A stretch of 5,456 nucleotides of DNA from the NCBI GenBank assembly GCA_003523945.1, contig DOFS01000061.1:1-5456 (forward strand), written 5' to 3'. Origin of the DNA: Nitrospiraceae bacterium (lineage in GTDB: Bacteria; Nitrospirota; Nitrospiria; Nitrospirales; UBA8639). The position numbers were made by a program, and so were the translations under genes. Below are positions 1-5,456 of this stretch, one piece after another (position 1 is the stretch's first letter; each line of letters opens with the position of its first letter). Below the pieces are notes generated by a model. It saw only the letters and a list, made by a program, of their open reading frames with translations. It ran no database searches and had not been told where the DNA came from.

Positions 1-78
1 CGCCCCTCACGCTTAAACATTCCTTAGGTCGCCCACAGTTAACCATTTTAGTCCCTCTGACCTACCAACTCGATGGAT

Positions 79-98
79 AACCGGATGATCGTTCGGTT
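79..98 (+). repeat. Small stem-loop in the leader of the exported-protein gene
   Basis: The arms AACCGGA (79-85) and TTCGGTT (92-98) can pair over seven positions, one of them a G-T wobble, around the six-base loop TGATCG. A TTTAATG stretch follows, with no real T-run, so it is at best a poor terminator for an unseen upstream gene. It is the first of two stem-loops ahead of the gene at 180. A stem this short can occur by chance. Confidence 0.25.
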
Positions 99-121
99 TA
101 ATGAGCCTGTGCCAGTCCGAA

Positions 122-146
122 ATGGTGAAGGACCAATCTTCACCGT
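122..146 (+). repeat. Stem-loop upstream of the ribosome binding site
   Basis: GGTGAAG (124-130) and CTTCACC (138-144) are perfect reverse complements around the seven-base loop GACCAAT. One wobble and one A-T pair extend the stem to 122/146. It ends 20 bases before the AAAGGAGA ribosome binding site, so it would lie in the 5' untranslated region if transcription starts upstream of it. There is no T-run after it, which argues against a terminator. A role in mRNA stability or translation control is possible but is inference only. Confidence 0.4.
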
Positions 147-179
147 GAGTATTAGCCACTAACGTAAAGGAGAAAGTCG

Positions 180-638
180 ATGAGTATCACGAACCCTATT
201 CAACCTTCTACCGCACACTATCTTCCCATGATCATTGGAATCCTTTTATTGATAGCCACCCCCGTAACATGGGCCAACTCAGAATCCGCAGGAACATTTC
301 AGGCGGTGGCTACCGACACACAGGATCTTCAGACGGAGCTTGAAAACGTCATTTTTTATTATGAAGAAAAAGTCAGTGAAACGGCCTTCATCCCTCATGA
401 ACTTCGGGAATTACCTGTCAAACGAGGCACCTCAACCGTCAAAATCAAGTTTAACGCCATGAAGCAAATTGAGCTCAAAGCCTCTGATAATGGAGCCCCT
501 CCCGTTGCGACCGTGACCCTGAAGGATGGGAAATCCGGCGAATTTCAACTCGCGATGGCCGGAAGCTTTAAAGGTCAGTCCGCATTCGGAGAGGTCGAAT
601 TACCCGCCGCCCAGCTTTCACGGGTGGTCTTCAAATAA
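180..638 (+). CDS. Small exported protein of unknown function
   Basis: This is a 152-residue protein whose family I do not recognise. The start is well supported: AAAGGAGA (166-173) lies seven bases before the ATG. Residues 14-29 are a hydrophobic core (YLPMIIGILLLIATPV) and TWA at 30-32 gives a good signal peptidase I site before N33, so the mature protein is about 120 residues and periplasmic or secreted. It has no lipobox cysteine and no second membrane segment. Residues 40-75 look helical and acidic. Residues 80-152 look like beta strands: T-S-T-V-K-I-K-F-N-A-M-K-Q-I-E-L (84-99), then TVTLKDGKSGEFQL (111-124), then F-G-E-V-E-L-P with a terminal SRVVF (136-151). The last pattern, a strand, a 'G-E-V-E-L-P' turn and an aliphatic-aromatic end, recurs in small beta-barrel modules of other uncharacterised exported proteins; that comparison is from memory. 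A terminator closes the gene, so it is probably transcribed alone. Confidence 0.85.
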   Translation: MSITNPIQPSTAHYLPMIIGILLLIATPVTWANSESAGTFQAVATDTQDLQTELENVIFYYEEKVSETAFIPHELRELPVKRGTSTVKIKFNAMKQIELKASDNGAPPVATVTLKDGKSGEFQLAMAGSFKGQSAFGEVELPAAQLSRVVFK

Positions 639-694
639 TCAAGACCGGTTTCCCCCCAGATCTCCGAGGAAAAGGCAGAGGAGCATACATCCGG

Positions 695-730
695 AGCCCA
701 CGATGACAAACCCCATCGTGGGCTTTCTTC
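695..730 (+). terminator. Rho-independent terminator of the exported-protein gene
   Basis: AGCCCACGATG (695-705) and CATCGTGGGCT (714-724) form a perfect 11-base-pair, GC-rich stem with an eight-base loop. A T-rich tail follows (TTTCTTC, 724-730). It lies 57 bases after the stop codon of the gene at 180-638 and before the next open frame. It therefore separates that gene from everything downstream. Confidence 0.88.
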
Positions 731-748
731 AATCCAGACATTGAAAGA

Positions 749-1096
749 ATGCCGGAGGTGAGAGGGCAAAAGGACATAAGGGAGAAATGGAACCCACCCC
801 GGAACATGAGGATGGCACACATCCACGCGACCATGGCTCATGTCGCGGAAGCCGTCACCCAATGTCACCATCACAGCTTCCTGGGGGGATTCATGGTCGG
901 TCTCTCCTCGCTGACACCCGGCACATACCATCCGGCATTGGCACAAGAAGATCTGAAGTCGAAGGATAGAGATCAGCCCAACCGGGGCACAGGCTTCTCG
1001 ATTTGGATGGAGAACTTGAATTCCAGTCAGAGCAAGGTCTCCCGTCTATACCCTCGCCGTCAGCCGATAGGAAACCTATCAATCTTTCCAACATGA
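749..1096 (+). pseudogene. Orphan signal-peptide frame, probable stub of a receptor paralogue
   Basis: This 115-codon frame has one recognisable part. Codons at 887-946 encode GFMVGLSSLTPGTYHPALAQ, which matches 16 of 20 residues of the signal-peptide end of the receptor at 1585-4326 (GFMLGLVSMTLGTYHPALAQ, 1705-1764). The ALA-Q signal peptidase site is kept. After it come only about 50 residues with no STN, plug or barrel sequence, then a stop. Weaker similarity may extend upstream (H-A...V...V...Q...S before GFM in both). The start is unclear. In-frame ATGs lie at 749, 806, 809 and 833, and none has a well-spaced ribosome binding site; the best one, AAGGGAG at 778-784, sits only two bases before an out-of-frame ATG at 787. 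This favours a truncated, frameshifted remnant of a second receptor. The alternative is a real small secreted protein sharing the export signal. Confidence 0.45.
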
Positions 1097-1584
1097 GTAA
1101 GTGAAGGCCTTTGCCGCTATGGGTGACGAAGTTGTTTCCCTCGCGACTCGTGCATCCCGGCTCCCTCTTTCACCGGCTATTCACTAGCAAAACCGATCAT
1201 TCGAATCTCACAGGTGGCTTGGAGTCAAAAACCCGAAGACTGGATGCAAATTTTGTCCGAACCGGGGAACCTTCCTGAAAGGATTTCCTGAGCCCTGTAC
1301 CAACTCAATAATTTTTTTTGCGTTACCCAAAAAATACCATTCGGCCACGTCAGGTTCTGTTTGTTGGGCACGTCATAGTCTATGACCCTTCAGCGGTGAA
1401 CAGAAACGAGGGAACACACTATATTCATGCGACGGTGTCTCGGCCTACATGATAAGGCGGGGACATCATATTTTTTCATTCACATTCATTATTACCCATT
1501 GCAAGGACAGCGGACCCAGATTCCCGATCCTAGTAACTGTCACCAACGATACCAGGTTGGAGGTGACTCGGAAGGCAAGGTCAC
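1097..1584. other. Intergenic region, probable receptor control region
   Basis: I see no convincing gene in these 488 bases on either strand. The frames that cross it are short, or run into the receptor out of frame without a recognisable domain. It holds AT-rich stretches (about 1306-1340 with a run of eight T, and 1468-1495 with a run of six T), consistent with promoter DNA. It also holds the palindrome at 1372-1386. I cannot assign a -35/-10 pair with confidence. The first part, up to about 1200, could include further decayed sequence of the stub at 749-1096. Confidence 0.5.
1372..1386. promoter_or_regulatory. Perfect 7-1-7 palindrome, candidate operator
   Basis: GTCATAG (1372-1378), a central T, then CTATGAC (1380-1386) form a perfect 15-base palindrome about 200 bases upstream of the receptor start. 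The 7-1-7 spacing is that of Fur-family operators, but the bases do not match the Fur consensus (TGATAATNATTATCA). The regulator, if any, is therefore unknown. A palindrome of this length can arise by chance in a window of this size, so location is the main argument. Confidence 0.28.
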
Positions 1585-4326
1585 ATGCGGCAAAAAAGGG
1601 TGAAGCGTCGGAGACGGCACAACAGGCCTCAAATCATACTCACGCGATTACATCACGCGGTCAGTACGACGGTGGACACAGTGAACCAGCAAAGCCTGGT
1701 GCGGGGCTTCATGCTGGGGCTGGTCTCCATGACTCTGGGTACCTACCACCCGGCCCTCGCACAAAATTGGCAACCAACCCTCCCCTCCGACAGTGGCGTG
1801 ACCACCGACCACCCCGGCGACCTTCGCCAGACCCATTCGCCTGCCCGGCAAACGACTCCATCTCTAACAGCTAGTCCTGAGGCGGTGAGACTCGTAGCGG
1901 ATCAAGAGATGCCGGCACCTTCCACAACACAATCCTTCGACATTCCTGAGGGGAGTCTCGCAGAAGCCTTGCAGTCATATTCTCACCTATTCGAATGGCA
2001 GTTTTTGTATCCGTCAGACCTGGTGGTCGGGAAACGAACACAAGGGGTCAGGGGAACGTATTCCAAACAAGACGCGTTGGGTCGGTTACTCAAGGGCACA
2101 GGGGTAGCCCACCGATTTTCACATGCCAACACCGTCATTCTCTACCCTTCTGAAGGAGCCGGCATCAATGGAGCGGGGATGGGAAAACAAGGGAAGAGAA
2201 CTGAAAATTTCGTCGTGACCTTGGACCCGGTCGAAGTCAGGGACACCGTCATTCATCGGCCTGCCGCCTTCCTGCCACCGGTCGAAGGGTACAAAGCCGA
2301 TCAAGCGACGGGCAGCACGCGTTCAGCCTTGCCCATCAGTGAAACCCCGTCGTCCATCGGAGTGGTCACCCGGGATGCCATCCGGGATACCATGTCTCGG
2401 AGCCAGAATGACGCCTTCGAACAGACCAGTGGAATTTCACGGGGCAACCTGGCGTTTGGCCGGTCAGAATCATTCAACATTCGTGGATTCAATATGGGTG
2501 GAGCGAACAATGCCAGTTCGATCAGGCAGAACGGGTTAGCGGCTGACAGCCTTTTTTCGCTGGACCCGGCCCTCATCGAGCGCTACGAAATCATCAAAGG
2601 CCCGGCCTCGATTACCGGCGGAGCCTCCAGCCCCGGCGGCCTCGTGAACCGGATCACCAAATCCCCTCAAGATGAGAATTTCGCCACTTCCGAGTTTCAA
2701 GCCGGTTCCTTCAGCCTTTTGCGAGGGGTGATGGATGCCAATGGCGTGCTGCCACAGAACAAGAATCTGCGCGGCCGGTTGGTCTTTGCGGTTGAAGACG
2801 GTGGCAATTTTGTGGATAAGGTCGATGTCCGGCAGTATACCTTGGCCCCCTCATTGGAAATGAGTCTCTTTGGCGGTGCCGGTACCCTGCTGCTGACCGG
2901 CCATTACCAGAAGTTTGACGGGTCGAGTTATATCGGGTTTCCGCTCATGGAAAATGGGAAAGCTCCAGACATACCGCGCTCCCGCAACTTCGGCGGCGGC
3001 AGCAAAAACGGAGCAAAAACCAACTTTGAGGGGCAAAACTATGAACTGCATTACAACCACGACTTTATTAATAATTTGACCCTTTCCGTGAGAGGGAAGT
3101 ACTCCAAATCCGATCTCACCGATAAAACCATTTATGGCTATAACTACGGAGGGAGTATCCCGAGTAGTGGTCTTTCCTATGTGTATTCGGGCCTGCGGAA
3201 AATCGACATTGAAACCTACGCCGGAGAGGCCTTTCTCAGCAAAGAATTCGAGGCGTTCGGGCAGAAACACGAAGTGTTGGTCGGGGCCGATTATCGTCAC
3301 CAGAAGGATGATTTCCTGCTCGGCTATGCCAATCTTGGAACCGACAACATTTTCAATCCCGCCAACAATTTTCAGGCCCCGTCTGATGAAGTGCTTGAAA
3401 ACAACGCAAGAAATCCGCGAAGCAGCACGCTCATACAAACCGGCCTCTTTGGTCAGGCGGTGGTCCGCCCGTTTGAACCGTTCACCTTGGTGGCAGCCGG
3501 TCGGTACGACTGGGCGGACGTGGATAATACGACTTTGCGAACAAATGAGACCCTTAACAAGACCTACTCCGAGTTCACCGGCCGAGTCGGGGGGAACTAT
3601 GAACTGTTTCCCTGGATGCGTCTCTATGCGGGCTATTCTCAGTCTTTCCAGGTCAACACCAATTCTACGACCGTGGACGGGTCGCTGTTACCACCTGAAA
3701 CCGGCGAGAATTACGAGGTCGGCGCCAAGCTTGATCTGCTGGACAACCGACTCCGCATCACCACGGCCCTGTTCCGCTCCTATCGACAGAACGTCTCTAC
3801 AAGGGACCCTGCAAATCCGGGATTTCAAATTGCCGTAGGCGAGCAGCGTCATCAGGGTGTGGAATTCGATGTGAACGGACGGCCCTTGCCGGGACTGAAC
3901 CTGATCGGGGCTTTCACGTATTTTAATGCAGAGATTACCAAAGACAACGATACGGCAAATGAAGGAAGCACCCCTAACCAGATCCCGAAGTCATACGTCG
4001 GTCGCATCTTTGCCACATACGAACTGCAGTCAGGCCCCCTGCAAGGCCTGGGCTTTGGAGGAGGTGTCTACTTCCAGAGCGGATTCGAATTGCAGATACC
4101 CAATAATGTAAAAACTGATGCCTACGAACGGGTGGACGCCGTGCTGTTCTACCGTCCCCCCCAGAAAGCCTATGATTTCACCATCAATGTCCGCAATCTC
4201 TTGGATGCCACCTATATCGAAAGCCCTGGGACACCCACCGCTTACAACCAATTCGGCTCACCGGTGAGCGTGTTCGGCACCTTGCGCGTAAAATTTTCCC
4301 CGGATTTGGACTGGTCGCTCTGGTAG
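1585..4326 (+). CDS. TonB-dependent siderophore receptor with STN signalling domain (FecA/FpvA-like)
   Basis: This is a 913-residue outer-membrane receptor for active uptake of a ferric siderophore or similar chelate, powered by TonB/ExbBD. Order of parts: a very basic N-terminus (MRQKRVKRRRR); a signal-peptide core at about 38-59 ending ALA-Q60; a Pro/Ser/Thr-rich linker at 60-116; an STN domain at 117-188 (begins SFDIPEGSLAEALQSY); a possible TonB-box region near 211-221 (VTLDPVEVRDT); a plug at about 245-360 with the family marks IRGF (299-302) and E-R-Y-E-I-I-K-G-P (332-340) followed by GGASSPGGLVNRITKSP; and a beta-barrel from about 365 to the C-terminus, which ends in an aromatic residue (W913). 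The length is above FecA, explained by the linker and N-terminal extension. GAAGG at 1571-1575 supports ATG 1585. An in-frame GTG at 1681 (residue 33) would give a compact 27-residue signal peptide and remains possible. The STN domain implies control of an ECF sigma factor through a FecR-like protein, neither encoded here. The true ligand cannot be told from sequence. Confidence 0.96.
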   Translation: MRQKRVKRRRRHNRPQIILTRLHHAVSTTVDTVNQQSLVRGFMLGLVSMTLGTYHPALAQNWQPTLPSDSGVTTDHPGDLRQTHSPARQTTPSLTASPEAVRLVADQEMPAPSTTQSFDIPEGSLAEALQSYSHLFEWQFLYPSDLVVGKRTQGVRGTYSKQDALGRLLKGTGVAHRFSHANTVILYPSEGAGINGAGMGKQGKRTENFVVTLDPVEVRDTVIHRPAAFLPPVEGYKADQATGSTRSALPISETPSSIGVVTRDAIRDTMSRSQNDAFEQTSGISRGNLAFGRSESFNIRGFNMGGANNASSIRQNGLAADSLFSLDPALIERYEIIKGPASITGGASSPGGLVNRITKSPQDENFATSEFQAGSFSLLRGVMDANGVLPQNKNLRGRLVFAVEDGGNFVDKVDVRQYTLAPSLEMSLFGGAGTLLLTGHYQKFDGSSYIGFPLMENGKAPDIPRSRNFGGGSKNGAKTNFEGQNYELHYNHDFINNLTLSVRGKYSKSDLTDKTIYGYNYGGSIPSSGLSYVYSGLRKIDIETYAGEAFLSKEFEAFGQKHEVLVGADYRHQKDDFLLGYANLGTDNIFNPANNFQAPSDEVLENNARNPRSSTLIQTGLFGQAVVRPFEPFTLVAAGRYDWADVDNTTLRTNETLNKTYSEFTGRVGGNYELFPWMRLYAGYSQSFQVNTNSTTVDGSLLPPETGENYEVGAKLDLLDNRLRITTALFRSYRQNVSTRDPANPGFQIAVGEQRHQGVEFDVNGRPLPGLNLIGAFTYFNAEITKDNDTANEGSTPNQIPKSYVGRIFATYELQSGPLQGLGFGGGVYFQSGFELQIPNNVKTDAYERVDAVLFYRPPQKAYDFTINVRNLLDATYIESPGTPTAYNQFGSPVSVFGTLRVKFSPDLDWSLW

Positions 4327-4351
4327 CTAGTGAAAGGAGAGTTAAAGGCAA

Positions 4352-4377
4352 GGATTTCCCAGAATGGGAAAGGGTCC
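4352..4377 (+). terminator. Weak hairpin after the receptor gene
   Basis: TTTCCC (4355-4360) and GGGAAA (4366-4371) pair perfectly around the loop AGAAT. GGA (4352-4354) can pair with TCC (4375-4377) across a three-base bulge. It starts 26 bases after the receptor stop codon, where a terminator is expected. There is no T-run after it, so at most it is a weak terminator or an mRNA 3'-end stabiliser. Confidence 0.3.
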
Positions 4378-4519
4378 GATGTGAGATGCTTCAGGAAAAA
4401 AAATTTTATCATATGAGAAAGATCTCACTCTGGAGTCAGGCTTTCACCTTTTTAATCGGCTTATTTCATTGGAAACATCAGACACTCTTTTTTTTGGGTC
4501 ATCCACTCACATGCCTCCC

Positions 4520-4545
4520 GGCCAAGGGATTTTGGCAAGGGCTTT
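4520..4545 (+). repeat. Imperfect 13-base tandem repeat before the TPR gene
   Basis: GGCCAAGGGATTT (4520-4532) is followed directly by TGGCAAGGGCTTT (4533-4545), matching at 10 of 13 positions. Each unit carries AAGGG. The second AAGGG (4537-4541) is the only purine-rich candidate ribosome binding site near ATG 4554, at a long spacing of 12 bases. It is probably a local slippage duplication. Confidence 0.4.
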
Positions 4546-4553
4546 GTAAAGAT

Positions 4554-5456
4554 ATGTCCATTCGCGTTGCAAGCAAAGCAGAGAGACCTGAGTCTGCGCT
4601 TCTACAACAGGTGCAGAAGGCTCTTAAGAAGCAGGACTGGTCTGCCATCAAACAGTTGTGTCATGAGGAGCTCCAGGTCAATCCGTTTGAGCCGGATGCC
4701 CATCGTTTTCTTGGACAGCTTTACTCTCTTCTCGGCCAACCGGAACAAGCCCTGCAAGCGGCTGAACGCGCGACCGAGTTGGCACCGCAAGATCCGCGCA
4801 CCTGGTCAGATCTGGGTCGGGTGCATGTGCGTGCCCAGGTCTGGACCCAGGCCATTCAATCATTCTCCCGATCCATCCAACTCGATCCGCAGTACGCTGA
4901 CGGCTGGCATAATCTTGGAACGGCACTCAAACAAATTGGAGAACGGGAGCGAGCCTTTGATGCACTTAAACGGGCGCTTCAAATTGATGCCACTCGTGCC
5001 GAAACCTATCTCACTCTTGGAAATTTGCTCGTCGATGCCGAACAATTGGAGGAAGCGATTCAGTGCTTCCAATGGGCGGCGATGCACGATCCCACCATGG
5101 CCCGAGCTCGCAGCCGGTTAGCGCAAGAACTGTCCCAGCAAGGCCGGGTGACGCATGCCGAATCATTGTTTCGGGAGTCGTTGGGATTGGATCCGGATGA
5201 TATGTCGAGTTGGTTTGGACTGGGACGCACGTTGGAGGATCTTGGGCAGGCGGAAGCCGCCCTCGGTTGTTATCGCAACATACTCGGCCGGATGCCCGGG
5301 AACGCGCTGGCGCTGGGGCACTACCTGAGTTTAGTCAAGGAGGATGAAGATGGTGCGAGGTGGTTAATCCATGCCCACCAGGCACTCGGACGTGAACAGA
5401 CCCCGGATGAAGCGCGGGCTTTACTCGGCTACGGGTTAGCCAAGTATCACGATCGT
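4554..5456 (+). CDS. TPR-repeat protein, 3' end outside the window (possible TPR-sulfotransferase)
   Basis: The frame is open from the ATG to the window edge (301 codons, no stop). After a short N-terminus come about seven tetratricopeptide repeats: a divergent one at about 14-46, then six in exact 34-residue register starting at residues 47, 81, 115, 149, 183 and 217. Typical marks are W-x-x-L-G (84-88, 118-122), A at helix B, and units ending in D/N-P (for example QLDPQY 109-114, GLDPDD 211-216). TPRs are protein-binding superhelices. Residues 251-301 leave the register (HYLSLVKEDEDGARWLIHAHQ, then T-P-D-E-A-R-A-L-L-G-Y-G-L-A-K-Y-H-D-R) and resemble, from memory, the linker before the sulfotransferase domain in bacterial TPR-sulfotransferases; the catalytic part would lie beyond the window. 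There is no signal peptide from this start, so it is probably cytoplasmic. The start is uncertain: the frame stays open upstream with ATGs at 4386 and 4413, but that stretch is AT-rich and rich in F, W, H and C, unlike the rest. The 227-base gap suggests separate transcription from the receptor. Confidence 0.88.
   Translation, partial: MSIRVASKAERPESALLQQVQKALKKQDWSAIKQLCHEELQVNPFEPDAHRFLGQLYSLLGQPEQALQAAERATELAPQDPRTWSDLGRVHVRAQVWTQAIQSFSRSIQLDPQYADGWHNLGTALKQIGERERAFDALKRALQIDATRAETYLTLGNLLVDAEQLEEAIQCFQWAAMHDPTMARARSRLAQELSQQGRVTHAESLFRESLGLDPDDMSSWFGLGRTLEDLGQAEAALGCYRNILGRMPGNALALGHYLSLVKEDEDGARWLIHAHQALGREQTPDEARALLGYGLAKYHDR

Noticed and set aside
3..80. Frame open from the window edge to a TAA at 78-80, possible end of an upstream gene
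   Set aside because: Only about 25 codons with no recognisable pattern. It could be a gene tail, but nothing in the sequence distinguishes it from chance.
575..946. 123-codon minus-strand frame
   Set aside because: It runs antisense across the end of the exported-protein gene, a strong terminator and the orphan signal peptide, and has no domain or ribosome binding site that I can see.
787..969. 60-codon frame with AAGGGAG just before its ATG
   Set aside because: The spacing is only two bases, the peptide has no recognisable feature, and it overlaps out of frame the codons that encode the conserved signal peptide.
1449..1874. 141-codon + strand frame overlapping the receptor start
   Set aside because: From 1585 onward it is the receptor in another frame and gives a composition-biased H/P/R/G-rich peptide without a domain.
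2851..3438. 195-codon minus-strand frame inside the receptor
   Set aside because: Fully antisense to strongly supported beta-barrel coding sequence, and explained as a shadow of its codon bias.
3134..3838. 234-codon + strand frame inside the receptor
   Set aside because: Alternative-frame reading of barrel codons, rich in R, P, S and T, with no domain, while the receptor frame is intact across it.
4567..5121. 184-codon + strand frame overlapping the TPR gene
   Set aside because: It lies out of frame with the TPR repeats, which keep a perfect 34-residue register through the same bases.
1..5456. CRISPR arrays, tRNA or rRNA genes, insertion sequences and retroelements
   Set aside because: I looked for regularly spaced repeats, cloverleaf-like segments, terminal inverted repeats and transposase-like frames and saw none that I could support.

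Overview
The window comes from a Gram-negative (double-membrane) bacterium. It encodes an outer-membrane TonB-dependent receptor of about 900 residues and two further Sec-type signal peptides, all in DNA of intermediate GC content. The style of the proteins (a receptor signal peptide ending in a TYHPALAQ-type sequence, and a long TPR protein) would fit Nitrospirota or a relative. That placement is an impression from sequence style, not something demonstrated here. Everything I can support is on the + strand.

Layout. (1) Positions 1-179 are a leader with two small stem-loops and a strong ribosome binding site. (2) Positions 180-638 encode a small exported protein of unknown function. It is closed by a clear rho-independent terminator at 695-730, so it behaves as its own transcription unit. 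(3) Positions 749-1096 are an open frame whose recognisable part is a 20-residue signal-peptide segment. That segment is closely related (16 of 20 residues) to the signal peptide of the receptor downstream. Nothing else of a receptor follows it, so I read it as the stub of a decayed or truncated paralogue. (4) Positions 1097-1584 hold no convincing gene. They contain AT-rich stretches and a perfect 7-1-7 palindrome, and are the likely control region of the receptor. (5) Positions 1585-4326 encode a TonB-dependent siderophore-type receptor with an N-terminal STN signalling domain, that is, the FecA/FpvA-like transducer architecture. (6) Positions 4327-4553 are intergenic, with a weak hairpin and a short direct repeat. 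(7) From 4554 to the window edge runs the N-terminal part of a TPR protein with about seven repeats in exact 34-residue register. It is cut off by the window. The segment after the repeats resembles the linker of TPR-sulfotransferase proteins, but no catalytic domain is visible.

How they may work together. The receptor would bind a ferric chelate (or another large metal complex) at the cell surface and import it with energy from TonB/ExbB/ExbD. Its STN domain predicts a partner anti-sigma factor (FecR type) and an ECF sigma factor (FecI type). Neither is in the window. There is no evidence of an operon: the gaps are 227 bases or more on both sides of the receptor, and the small exported protein has its own terminator. 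I did not find a self-evidently new system. The most unusual signal is the second, divergent copy of the receptor signal peptide.
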